From assembly GCF_046630315.1 (NCBI RefSeq), contig NZ_LQBD01000036.1, positions 1-64,000 of the forward strand: a stretch of DNA of 64,000 bases, given 5' to 3'. Under the pieces are notes generated by a model. That model was not told the origin of the DNA and did not search any database. It saw nothing but the letters and a program-made list of their open reading frames with translations. The position numbers were made by a program, and so were the translations under genes. The DNA is from Brucella anthropi_A. Lineage in GTDB: Bacteria > Pseudomonadota > Alphaproteobacteria > Rhizobiales > Rhizobiaceae. Below are positions 16,673 to 24,226 of this stretch, piece by piece. Every line of letters starts with the position of its first letter. The first letter of the stretch is position 1.

Positions 16673-17566
16673 TTACCACTCCGCTCCAATTTGCGCGCGT
16701 GCGGCTGCAAGCTTGTGGAAGAACATTACGGTGAAGAGGATCGAAAGCAGGATCGCGACATAGGCCATGGCATTGGCCAGTCCCATCTGCGCATCCGAAT
16801 AGGCGGTGCGCCCCACCAGCGTCCAGATCAGCTCGGTGCGGCGCGCCGGTCCGCCATCGGTCATGATCTTCACGATGTCATAGGCGCGCGCCACGTCGAG
16901 CGAACGGATGGTCATGGCGATGAAGGCAAAGGGCATCAGATAGGGCCAGATGACATAGCGGAAGGTCTGCCATGGCGTGCAGCCATCGACGCGCGCCGCC
17001 TCCACCGGGTCCTGCGGCATGGACAGAAGGCCGCCCAGGATGAGGATCGCGAATACCGAGGTCGACATCCACACCTCCGCCAGCAAAATCGCAAACAGCG
17101 CCAGATTGCCGTCGATCAGCCACGGAATGGCCGTCTCGGTGATGCCAAGCGATTGCAGCGCATTGTTCACCAGACCGATATTGTCGTTGAACATGAACTT
17201 GAACTGAAAGCCGACCAGAACCGGCGAAAACATCATCGGAAACATCATCAGCGTGCGCAGGGTGCGCTGGCCGCGGGTGGCCTTGTTGACGAGCAGCGCC
17301 AGACCAAGCCCGAGCAGCATTTCCAGATTGAGCGCAATGGTGAGGAAGATCACCGTGCGGATGAATGCGGCCCAGAACACCCAGTCGGTCATGATGCGCT
17401 GATAGTTGCGCAGGCCGATGAACTTGAACAGGCTGTCGGGGCGCGTCAACCGGAATGGCGTGAAGCTTGAATAAAGCGAAAGCGCGAGAGGAAACAGAAC
17501 CACCGCTGCGAGGATGATGATGGCCGGGAGCAGAAGCAGGACCGGCGGGGAGATTCGTTTAAACAT
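16673..17566 (-). CDS. Sugar ABC transporter permease (MalF type)
   Basis: 297 residues, six membrane segments; the first spans roughly residues 8-30. EAA loop DPVEAARVDGCTPWQTFRYV near residue 190. It forms the heterodimeric channel with the next gene, 2 nt away. A GC-rich hairpin separates it from the binding-protein gene, which usually lets the binding protein be made in excess. Confidence 0.92.
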   Translation of the reverse strand: MFKRISPPVLLLLPAIIILAAVVLFPLALSLYSSFTPFRLTRPDSLFKFIGLRNYQRIMTDWVFWAAFIRTVIFLTIALNLEMLLGLGLALLVNKATRGQRTLRTLMMFPMMFSPVLVGFQFKFMFNDNIGLVNNALQSLGITETAIPWLIDGNLALFAILLAEVWMSTSVFAILILGGLLSMPQDPVEAARVDGCTPWQTFRYVIWPYLMPFAFIAMTIRSLDVARAYDIVKIMTDGGPARRTELIWTLVGRTAYSDAQMGLANAMAYVAILLSILFTVMFFHKLAAARAQIGAEW

Positions 17567-17648
17567 TGTTCTTCCGAAGCGGTGAAACCAGCATCAAGGC
17601 GCGCATCTCGTCCAAAAATCGCCACGCACTTTTCGGGATGCGCTTGAA

Positions 17649-17673
17649 TGGCCCGCCCGTTCTGAACGGGCCA
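17649..17673 (-). terminator. Hairpin between binding-protein and permease genes
   Basis: TGGCCCG (17649-17655) pairs with CGGGCCA (17667-17673); an alternative inner stem CCCGTT/AACGGG is possible. No T-run follows, so partial attenuation or mRNA protection is more likely than full termination. Confidence 0.5.
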
Positions 17674-17732
17674 TGAAGTCACAGTTTAAATCAGGCGAAG
17701 AGGCCCGACACTACAATTGCAAATTCGTCAGG

Positions 17733-17783
17733 CCGTGGCGAAAAGAGTGATTTTCGAGCACCGGAGCGCAGACAAATTGCTCT
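17733..17783. repeat. Dispersed repeat fragment, copy 1
   Basis: GTGGCGAAAAGAGTG, then ATTTTCGAGCACCGGAGC, inside the 250-bp gap between permease and binding-protein genes. A diverged relative lies at about 63310-63353 (GTGCCGAAAATGGTG, then TTCTTCGAAAACCGGAGC). Roughly three quarters of positions agree by eye. Confidence 0.5.
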
Positions 17784-17819
17784 TTGCAGCCCGGCATCAC
17801 GAGGAATGCAAATGTAGTG

Positions 17820-19136
17820 TTAGAGTTCGCCAGCATCCTCAAGTATCTGCGTTGCCTTCTTGGCCGCATCGTCAAGCGCTTGCTGCGAGGTCTTGTCGCC
17901 AAGGATCGCCGCCTGAAGTTCAGGATAGACAGCGTTGGAAATCTCGATCCAGGACGGGGTCTGCGGAACCGGGAAAGCGGTCTTTGCCGTTTCCTGGAAG
18001 ACCGAGAGCACTTCCTTCTTGTACGGATCCGACGCAGCCTGCTCGATGACGTAATCCCAGACGGCGGTTCGCGTCGGCAGCGTGCCGGCGGCCGATTCCT
18101 GCTTCTGCGAATCCTCGTTGGTCAGGAACCAGACGAGCGAGGCAGCCGCTTCCTTCGTCGGGCAGGCTTCCGTTACCGAGAAGCCGTGATGACCCGACCA
18201 GCCGGTGCGCTTGCCGGAAGAGCCGGTCGGCGCCGGAACGATGCCGACATTGCCCGCAACCTTCGACGATTTCGGATCGTTGAAATAGGTCGCCCAGCCC
18301 GGCCAATCCAGATTGAGCGCAATGGTGCCCGAGGCAAAGCCCGCGCCCAGTTCATCCCAGAGATAGTTGGTCGTGCCTGCGGGAACGGCCTTGGCCTTGT
18401 AGAGATTGACGAACCAGTCGAGCGCACGCACACCGGCTTGCGAATTGAAGGCGGGCTTGCCGTCCTTGTCGAGATATTCGCCGCCTTCCGCGACCAGCAT
18501 TTCATAGAAGCGGCCATTGATGGCCTCTTCCTTGCCGGCAAACTGCGTGCCGTAGAAATTCGGCGGATCGGCAAAGAACACAGCCTGATCGGACACTTCC
18601 TTCCAGGTCTTCGGCGGCGCCAGATCGTAACCGTATTTTTCCTTGAAAGCGGTCTTCTTGGCGGCGTCTTCGTAAAGGTTCTTCTGATAGTAGAGCGCCG
18701 ATACGTCATATTGCGCGCGCGGCAGCATGACCAGCTTGCCGTTCAGCGTGGAAGCCTTGATGACCGATGGCACGAAACCTTCGATTTCACCCGATGGCAA
18801 CAGGGCGTTCAGATCGGTATAAAGATCGGTATATTGCGGCGCAAAGGACGAATGGTTGGAGCCGACGCACCAGTTGATCGATCCCGAAGCGATGTCCGAC
18901 TTGATCTCCTTGTCCAGTTCGAAATGGTTCTTCTTGGACAGGATATTGACCTTGGCGCCGGTCGCCTTTTCCCATTCGGCAATGCGCGAATAGAGCGCTT
19001 CATATTGCTGACCGCCGATCAGCTTGGCGTTGATGGTCACGCCTTCGAATTTACCCGGCAGATCGGCCGCACCGGCGGACCCGATGGCCATTGCCAAAAG
19101 AGCAGTTCCCGCCAGGCAGGACGCTTTGAAATTCAT
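17820..19136 (-). CDS. Sugar ABC transporter periplasmic binding protein
   Basis: 438 residues from the ATG at 19136, with GGAGGAG seven bases upstream. The signal peptide is clear (MNFKASCLAGTALLAMAIGS, cleavage after AGA). The mature part has the family-1 binding-protein layout (YEALYSRIAEWEKATGAKVNI, later LYKAKAVPAGTTNYLWDELGAGFASG and a TGWSGHHGFSV loop). It delivers the sugar to the permease pair; the ligand is not readable, but the operon suggests L-fucose or a related 6-deoxy sugar or its oligomer. Confidence 0.92.
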   Translation of the reverse strand: MNFKASCLAGTALLAMAIGSAGAADLPGKFEGVTINAKLIGGQQYEALYSRIAEWEKATGAKVNILSKKNHFELDKEIKSDIASGSINWCVGSNHSSFAPQYTDLYTDLNALLPSGEIEGFVPSVIKASTLNGKLVMLPRAQYDVSALYYQKNLYEDAAKKTAFKEKYGYDLAPPKTWKEVSDQAVFFADPPNFYGTQFAGKEEAINGRFYEMLVAEGGEYLDKDGKPAFNSQAGVRALDWFVNLYKAKAVPAGTTNYLWDELGAGFASGTIALNLDWPGWATYFNDPKSSKVAGNVGIVPAPTGSSGKRTGWSGHHGFSVTEACPTKEAAASLVWFLTNEDSQKQESAAGTLPTRTAVWDYVIEQAASDPYKKEVLSVFQETAKTAFPVPQTPSWIEISNAVYPELQAAILGDKTSQQALDDAAKKATQILEDAGEL

Positions 19137-19199
19137 GATGCTTCTCCTCCTCACGACGAACCCTTCCCCGGCCCGTCCCCAATTGTGAATTTGGTATTT

Positions 19200-19297
19200 A
19201 TATGCAAACATATTATTCAGCACTGGTCAAGGCGGGTTTCCGCGCATTTACGACTTTCGCAATGCCGGCTGTTCGTATATGAAGATTGCTATTCATA
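19200..19297. promoter_or_regulatory. Divergent control region between binding-protein operon and IclR gene
   Basis: Two small dyads: ATATG-caaa-CATAT (19200-19213) and TATGAA (19278-19283) / TTCATA (19292-19297), the latter touching the ribosome site of the IclR gene. A TTGACC-like -35 for the leftward operon reads at 19225-19230. The arrangement suits autoregulation and operon control by the IclR protein. Which dyad is bound is inference. Confidence 0.4.
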
Positions 19298-19309
19298 AGG
19301 GGAGCCACA

Positions 19310-20089
19310 TTGGAAACCGACGATCGCTATCGCGCGCCCGCGCTGGACAAGGGGCTGGATATTCTGGAACTGCTCGCCAGCGTGGATGGCGGGCTGACGC
19401 AGGCGGAAATCGCCAAACATCTCGACCGCAGCCCCAACGAATTCTACCGGATGCTCGACCGTCTGGTGAAGCGCGGTTATGTGACCAAGCTCGAAGGCGA
19501 CCGCTATTCGCTGACGCTGAAGCTGTTCGGCCTTGCGCATCTTCATGCGCCTGTCCGCAGGCTTGCCTCCTTCGCCACGCCCTTCATGCGCGAGCTTGCC
19601 GACCGCTCGAAACAGGCCAACCAGCTTGCCGTGTTCGACCGCGGCTCCGTCGTGGTCATCGCGCAGCAGGAAGCGCCGGATTACTGGGGGATTTCGATCC
19701 GCGTCGGCTCGCATATCAGCCTGTTCGACACCGGCTCCGGCCATGTGCTTCTCGCCTTCCGTTCGCCGGAAGAACGCAAGATGATGATTGCCGAATATGT
19801 GAAAGACAGCGAAAGCGTGAAGCTCGACCAGAGTTTTTATCAGCGGCTCGACCAGATTCGCGAACGCGGCTATGAGATGATGCCGAGCGCCCAGGTCGCG
19901 GGCGTCTACAATCTCTCGGCTCCGATTCTGGGGCCGGACGGGACATGCATCGCCTCGCTGACCTGCCCTTACGTAACGCTGGTCAACTCGGCCTCCGCCC
20001 CCGATATCACGCAGACCATCAGCCTGCTGCAAAAGACCGTCAAGGATCTCTCGAAACTGGTGGGGTCCGATATCGGCGCAACGGATTGA
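19310..20089 (+). CDS. IclR-family transcriptional regulator
   Basis: 259 residues using the TTG at 19310, chosen because AAGGGGAG (19297-19304) lies just upstream; a TTG at 19286 is the alternative. An N-terminal winged helix-turn-helix (LDKGLDILELLASVDGGLTQAEIAKHLDRS) is followed by the IclR effector domain (GYEMMPSAQVAGVYNLSAPIL near residue 190). Divergent from the transporter operon and upstream of the lactonase, so it is the likely local regulator, sensing a sugar acid or keto-acid intermediate. Confidence 0.9.
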   Translation: METDDRYRAPALDKGLDILELLASVDGGLTQAEIAKHLDRSPNEFYRMLDRLVKRGYVTKLEGDRYSLTLKLFGLAHLHAPVRRLASFATPFMRELADRSKQANQLAVFDRGSVVVIAQQEAPDYWGISIRVGSHISLFDTGSGHVLLAFRSPEERKMMIAEYVKDSESVKLDQSFYQRLDQIRERGYEMMPSAQVAGVYNLSAPILGPDGTCIASLTCPYVTLVNSASAPDITQTISLLQKTVKDLSKLVGSDIGATD

Positions 20090-20157
20090 ACATCGTGGTA
20101 ATTCTTATTTGAAAACTCTCTTCTTTTTTGAAAGTATGGCGCCGGAGGAGAGTTTTC

Positions 20158-21006
20158 ATGATGATCGATACCCATCTGCACCTGATCGACAAAAGCGCGC
20201 TCAATTATCCGTGGCTTGGCGATGTTCCGGCGCTTGACCGCGACTTTCTGTTCGAGACCTATCGGAAACAGGCCGAACGCTGCGGCATCGGCGCGGCGCT
20301 GCATATGGAAGTGGATGTCGCGGCTGACAGCATTCAGGCCGAGACTGATCATATTCAGGAGATTTCAATCGCGAATGGTGGTTTCATAAAAGGCGCCATT
20401 GCCTCGTGCCGCCCGGAGGAGCCGGGATTCGCGGAATATCTCGACTTGCAGCTTGGCAATCCTTTCGTCAAGGGCTTTCGCCGCGTGCTGCATGTCGTGC
20501 CGGACACTGTTTCTGAAAGCCCGTTGTTTCGCGAAAATATCAAGCGGCTCGGCGGCACCGGCCTGACCTTTGATCTCTGCACGCTGCCGCATCAGGTCGA
20601 CAAGGTGACGGCCCTTGCCGATCTTGGCCCCGACGTGCAATTCGTGCTCGATCACTGCGGCGTGCCGGATATCAAATCGGGTGCGCTGGAAGTCTGGCAA
20701 AAGGGGATCACCGAGATTGCCCGCAGGCCGAATGTCGTCGCCAAAATCTCCGGTGTGGTCGCCTATGCCAATGCTGAAAGCTGGACTGTCGAAACCTTGC
20801 GCCCCTATGTGGAGCATGTCATTCAGGCTTTCGGCTGGGAACGCATTGTGTGGGGCAGCGACTGGCCGGTCTGCACATTAGCCAGCAATGTCGATGCCGG
20901 GCTTTCGACATGGGTGGCGACCACCCATGCCCTGTTGGCGGGATGCAGCACAGACGAAAAGGCGCGCCTCCTGTCCGAAAATGCGCGCCGTCTGTGGAAG
21001 CTATGA
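20158..21006 (+). CDS. Amidohydrolase-2 family lactonase, likely L-fuconolactonase
   Basis: 282 residues from the ATG at 20158 behind GGAGGAG. Metal-site N-terminus MIDTHLHL, FVLDHCGVP near residue 175, and the closing IVWGSDWPVC with the catalytic Asp. This is the COG3618 family of sugar lactonases. Next to a fuconate dehydratase the likely reaction is L-fucono-1,5-lactone to L-fuconate. Its last 6 nt overlap, tail to tail, the end of the opposite gene. Confidence 0.82.
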   Translation: MMIDTHLHLIDKSALNYPWLGDVPALDRDFLFETYRKQAERCGIGAALHMEVDVAADSIQAETDHIQEISIANGGFIKGAIASCRPEEPGFAEYLDLQLGNPFVKGFRRVLHVVPDTVSESPLFRENIKRLGGTGLTFDLCTLPHQVDKVTALADLGPDVQFVLDHCGVPDIKSGALEVWQKGITEIARRPNVVAKISGVVAYANAESWTVETLRPYVEHVIQAFGWERIVWGSDWPVCTLASNVDAGLSTWVATTHALLAGCSTDEKARLLSENARRLWKL

Positions 21007-22128
21007 AAAGCTTTCGCGGAAAAGCCGGTTGAGATCGGCGACGACATCTTCCGCCCTGTCGTTTTCCAGCAAGCCCCGGTTGATGCGCTCTGAAGCCGCG
21101 TCCTGAAACGGCATATAGCCGTCATGGCGCGGGCGCACCCATGCGCCTTCCAGCGTCGCGCGCGTGTCGCGATAGAAGCCGGACGTCGCCTCGTTTACCG
21201 TATCGTCTTCCCAGGCAGCCGCATGGCCCGGCTGACCGTTGGAGGCCGCATAAAGTCCCTTCTGCACGTCACCGCTTGCCACCCAATAGGCAAAATCGAT
21301 AGCCGCTTCAGGATGCTTGCTGAAGGCCGAAACCGCGATGCCCGTGCCGCCCAGTGCCGAGCCCGCGACACCTGCCGCGCCCGCTGGAATATCGGCAAAG
21401 CGGATCAGGCGTCCGCGAAATCCGGGCATGGCATAGTTCACATAGCCATAGATCAGCGGCGAACAGGCGATTTCGGATTCCGGCTCCGCCATGTCCTCGA
21501 ACACGGCAATCGGGTCCATGCCAAAGCATTGCGGCTTCACCAGCGAAGCGATTTCCCGCAATTGCTCGAAAGCCTGCGCGCCGTGCTGAACGGAGATCAG
21601 CGCGTCCCCGGTCGCGCAGGGCGTACCGTTATTGGCGGCCAGCGTATAGAAACTCATCAGCGAATGCGGCGGGCGCAGCGGCAGCAGCACTTTCCCGGCG
21701 CGGGCAAGGCGCAGCACCTCGCTCCACGCGGTTGCGGGCTTTTCCATCCGATCGGGACGCCACGCCTGAACCTGCGTTGCGGCATCGAGCGGAAAGGCCC
21801 ATTGCCGCCCCTGCCAGTTATAGCTCGGGAAGGACTGGCCCACGGAACCATCGGCAAGCGCCTTCAATTCCGCCTCGCGGCCCGCCACGTCGAGCGGCAG
21901 TAGGCAGCCTTCCTTGGTGATCTGGCCGACATGCGGATGGTCGATCACGATCATATCGAAATTGCGCGCCAGTTCCTCGACCGGAAAAGTCTCGAAATCC
22001 TGCAGCGACCGCTTTTCCCATTCGATCTCGACGCCCTTGCCCCGCAACCAGCGCCCGGAACAGGCGACCATCGGATCATAGCCGCGCGGATGGCTCCACG
22101 TCATGCCCTTCAGCCTGATCGTGCTCAT
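21001..22128 (-). CDS. Solute-binding-protein-like protein without a signal peptide
   Basis: 375 residues. The fold class is a family-1 extracellular binding protein: FDMIVIDHPHVGQITKEGCLLPLD, GGTGIAVSAFSKHPEAAIDFAYWVASGDVQ, and the C-terminal PFQDAASERINRGLLE. Yet the N-terminus MSTIRLKGMTWSHPRGYDPM has no signal peptide or lipobox, and no permease or ATPase is beside it. The start overlaps the stop of the CoA-transferase gene by 4 nt, so the two are translationally coupled. It may be a cytoplasmic ligand-binding partner; function unknown. Confidence 0.8.
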   Translation of the reverse strand: MSTIRLKGMTWSHPRGYDPMVACSGRWLRGKGVEIEWEKRSLQDFETFPVEELARNFDMIVIDHPHVGQITKEGCLLPLDVAGREAELKALADGSVGQSFPSYNWQGRQWAFPLDAATQVQAWRPDRMEKPATAWSEVLRLARAGKVLLPLRPPHSLMSFYTLAANNGTPCATGDALISVQHGAQAFEQLREIASLVKPQCFGMDPIAVFEDMAEPESEIACSPLIYGYVNYAMPGFRGRLIRFADIPAGAAGVAGSALGGTGIAVSAFSKHPEAAIDFAYWVASGDVQKGLYAASNGQPGHAAAWEDDTVNEATSGFYRDTRATLEGAWVRPRHDGYMPFQDAASERINRGLLENDRAEDVVADLNRLFRESFS

Positions 22129-23282
22129 AGGCCGAACTCCTCGCGTATCTGCCGGCTGTTTTCGCCAATGCGCGGTGCGGCGCGCGCCACCTTCGGGCGC
22201 TGCCCGTTAATGCGCAGCGGGGAGCGCGTGGTGGTGATGGACACATCATCCTCGCGCGTCACCGTCTGGAGCATGTCGAGAACGCCAAAACCTTCGCTTG
22301 CAAGCAGCTCTTCCCAGTTGAGAACGCGGGCGCACCAGATATCGGCGGGCTCCAGAATGTCCAGCCATTCATCGACGGTCTTCTCGGCAATGCGGTCGGC
22401 AATCAGGCGCTTGATCTCATCGCGCTTGTTGAAGGCGATTTTCGGATCATCGGCAAAGGGTGCCAGCGTGTCGGTTTCAAGCAATGCCGCCAGTTTTGGA
22501 ATGGGCATCATCGCGATTGCGAGATAACCGTCCGCAGCCGGATAGACGCCATAAGGCGCTGCAAGATAGGCATGGGCGCTGCGGAATTCGGAACGTCTGG
22601 GCAGGCGGCGACCATCGTTCAGATGGGTCGTCAGCACCTCGAACTGGAAATCGACCAGCGCTTCGAGCAGGCTGGTTTCGACATGCGCGCCCTTGTTGGT
22701 TATGCCGCGGCGAACCAGTGCCGCGAGAATCCCCTGCGCTGCCGCCGCGCCAGCCAGCATGTCGGCAACGGCGAGGCCAAACGGCACCGGCCCCTGGCCC
22801 TCATCGCCATTGAGCCACATCAGGCCGGAGCGCGCCTGCGCCAGCAGATCCTGCCCCGGACGCCCGACCCACGGCCCCTCCTCGCCATAGCCGCTGATCG
22901 ACGCATAGACGAGGCGCGGATTGATCTCCTTAGCCGCCGCATAATCGAGGCCGAGACGCTTTATGACACCGGGACGGAAATTCTGGATCAGCACATCAGC
23001 CTGTGTGAGGAGTTTCTTCAACGCGGCCAGATCGTCGGGATTTTTAAGGTCAATGGCAAGGCTGTCCTTGCCGCGATTGATGGCATGGAAAATGGTGGAA
23101 TCGCCGCCGATTTCCGTGTCGCTCAGATAAAGCCTGCGCGAGAGATCCCCGCCATCGGGCCGCTCGATCTTGATGACGCGCGCACCGAGGTCCATCAGGC
23201 GCAATGAGCAATATGGCCCCGACAGAAACTGGCTCATATCGACGACAACAAGCCCGCTCAGCGGCAGTTCGCTTTCCGGCAT
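22125..23282 (-). CDS. CaiB/BaiF family III CoA-transferase
   Basis: 385 residues. The N-terminal LSGLVVVDMSQFLSGPYCS, then LGARVIKIERPDGGDLSR, NRGKDSLAIDLK, and GQDLLAQA with the candidate catalytic Asp145, followed by a C-terminal domain with HVETSLLEALVDFQ. Family members move CoA between carboxylic acids. The substrate is unknown; the neighbouring sugar-acid pathway and MaoC protein suggest an organic acid. First gene of a two-gene leftward operon. Confidence 0.9.
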   Translation of the reverse strand: MPESELPLSGLVVVDMSQFLSGPYCSLRLMDLGARVIKIERPDGGDLSRRLYLSDTEIGGDSTIFHAINRGKDSLAIDLKNPDDLAALKKLLTQADVLIQNFRPGVIKRLGLDYAAAKEINPRLVYASISGYGEEGPWVGRPGQDLLAQARSGLMWLNGDEGQGPVPFGLAVADMLAGAAAAQGILAALVRRGITNKGAHVETSLLEALVDFQFEVLTTHLNDGRRLPRRSEFRSAHAYLAAPYGVYPAADGYLAIAMMPIPKLAALLETDTLAPFADDPKIAFNKRDEIKRLIADRIAEKTVDEWLDILEPADIWCARVLNWEELLASEGFGVLDMLQTVTREDDVSITTTRSPLRINGQRPKVARAAPRIGENSRQIREEFGL

Positions 23283-23309
23283 CGGGAAATTCCCTCCTCA
23301 TGAATTTCT

Positions 23310-23332
23310 TATGTGAATATAGTCTTCACATA
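23310..23332. promoter_or_regulatory. Candidate operator upstream of the CoA-transferase operon
   Basis: Perfect 8-bp dyad TATGTGAA (23310-23317) / TTCACATA (23325-23332), 7-bp spacer, about 30 nt before the start codon at 23282. The half-sites resemble the TATGAA/TTCATA dyad at 19278-19297 beside the IclR gene, so a shared regulator is possible. Confidence 0.5.
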
Positions 23333-23383
23333 TGGATTTACGGAAGGCAAGGCCGAAATTGGGGCCGGAACAGGTTTCGAACG

Positions 23384-23434
23384 CTCCCCTCGTCCTTCGA
23401 CACGGCGCTTCGCACCGGCTCAGGATGAGGGGAG
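23384..23434. repeat. REP-like palindrome
   Basis: CTCCCCTCGTCCT (23384-23396) pairs with AGGATGAGGGGAG (23422-23434), one G-T pair, around CGACACGGCGCTTCGCACCG. Sequences of the form CTCGTCCTTCGA...CAGGATGAGG are widespread intergenic repeats in alphaproteobacteria (general knowledge). Confidence 0.75.
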
Positions 23435-23460
23435 GAGAAGTCGGCGCTCCAGGCTCTAAT

Positions 23461-23550
23461 GCATGTCTCCCAAAAGTGGGAACCGCCTTCGCGGGGAAAT
23501 CAGTCCACTGGACTGATTTCTGATCCCGCTACGATGGGATAAAGACATGC
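23461..23550. repeat. Dispersed palindromic repeat, long form
   Basis: Outer arms GCATGTC (23461-23467) and GACATGC (23544-23550). The inner AAAAGTGGGAACCG block is shared with the copy at 63400-63444. A perfect 25-nt palindrome centred at 23508 (GAAATCAGTCCA / TGGACTGATTTC) lies inside. Confidence 0.7.
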
Positions 23551-23563
23551 AGGAAAACAAAAC

Positions 23564-23607
23564 TTAAAGCGTGTCGTATGACTACGATAAAATGCGACGC
23601 GCTTTAA
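23564..23607. repeat. Inverted repeat unit next to the sox terminator
   Basis: TTAAAGCGTGTCG (23564-23576) pairs with CGACGCGCTTTAA (23595-23607) with one G-T pair. Probably another dispersed intergenic repeat. Confidence 0.5.
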
Positions 23608-23612
23608 AATGC

Positions 23613-23641
23613 AAAACGCCGCCCGGTGAAGGCGGCGTTTT
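23613..23641 (-). terminator. Terminator of the sarcosine oxidase operon
   Basis: AAAACGCCGCC (23613-23623) pairs with GGCGGCGTTTT (23631-23641); symmetric A/T tails. Confidence 0.88.
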
Positions 23642-23661
23642 CAAGAGAAACAAGCAACCAC

Positions 23662-24216
23662 TCAGATAGAAAGCTGGACCTCGTTGCTTGCCAGTTCCAG
23701 CAAGGTCCAGACATGATCGGCAAACGAGTTCCACACTTCGATCCGGTAATGGTTCGCATCCCATTTGAGCAGAATGATCTGGGCATGGTCGAAGACCGTG
23801 CGCGCCGCGCCCGGTGCTGGCATTTCGGCAAGGTTCAAAGGCGAAGCCGCATTGAGCAGCCATTCCGCCTCAGGGCCGGAAATATCGATGCCCGTCTCGC
23901 GGTGGCTCACTTCCGTCAGGCTGTGCGGCTCGGTTTCATAAAGCTTGGCGAAAGCCGCAACAATGGCCGTCCCCTTGCTTTCATCCGCCCAGATATACCA
24001 TTCATCCGGTCCGATGCAGGCAACCGCAATATCGCCGGTGCGCGCAAGACCGCCGATGCGGGCGGGAATTTCTGCACCCAGCGCCTTTTCAGCCAGCGGC
24101 AGTTTTGCCGGGGCAATGCGCAGGATGAAGCGAGCCGCGTCATCGGCTGCGTGGATTTCCAGACGGCCGGAAATGACGACCTTGCGGCTTGAATAAGGTT
24201 TTGTTTCAACGAGCAT
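23662..24216 (-). CDS. soxG: Sarcosine oxidase gamma subunit
   Basis: 184 residues from the ATG at 24216, preceded by AAGGATCGAACC; an ATG at 24240 inside soxA would add 8 residues. Typical gamma-subunit stretches: IGPDEWYIWAD, LTEVSHRETGIDISGPEAEWLLN, and the end WNSFADHVWTLLELASNE. Part of the heterotetrameric enzyme that demethylates sarcosine to glycine, passing the one-carbon unit to tetrahydrofolate. Last gene of soxBDAG; it begins 11-13 nt past the soxA stop, or overlaps it by 14 nt with the earlier start. Confidence 0.88.
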   Translation of the reverse strand: MLVETKPYSSRKVVISGRLEIHAADDAARFILRIAPAKLPLAEKALGAEIPARIGGLARTGDIAVACIGPDEWYIWADESKGTAIVAAFAKLYETEPHSLTEVSHRETGIDISGPEAEWLLNAASPLNLAEMPAPGAARTVFDHAQIILLKWDANHYRIEVWNSFADHVWTLLELASNEVQLSI

Positions 24217-24226
24217 GGTTCGATCC

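Larger units (their letters stand above)
23283..23661. other. Repeat-rich intergenic region
   Basis: 379 bp between the CoA-transferase start and the end of soxG. It contains the operator-like dyad at 23310, three palindromic repeat units (23384-23434, 23461-23550, 23564-23607) and the sox terminator. No supported ORF. Confidence 0.7.

Noticed and set aside
23384..23607. Possible CRISPR array in the repeat-rich gap
   Set aside because: The palindromes differ from each other and are not regularly spaced; no cas genes are nearby.
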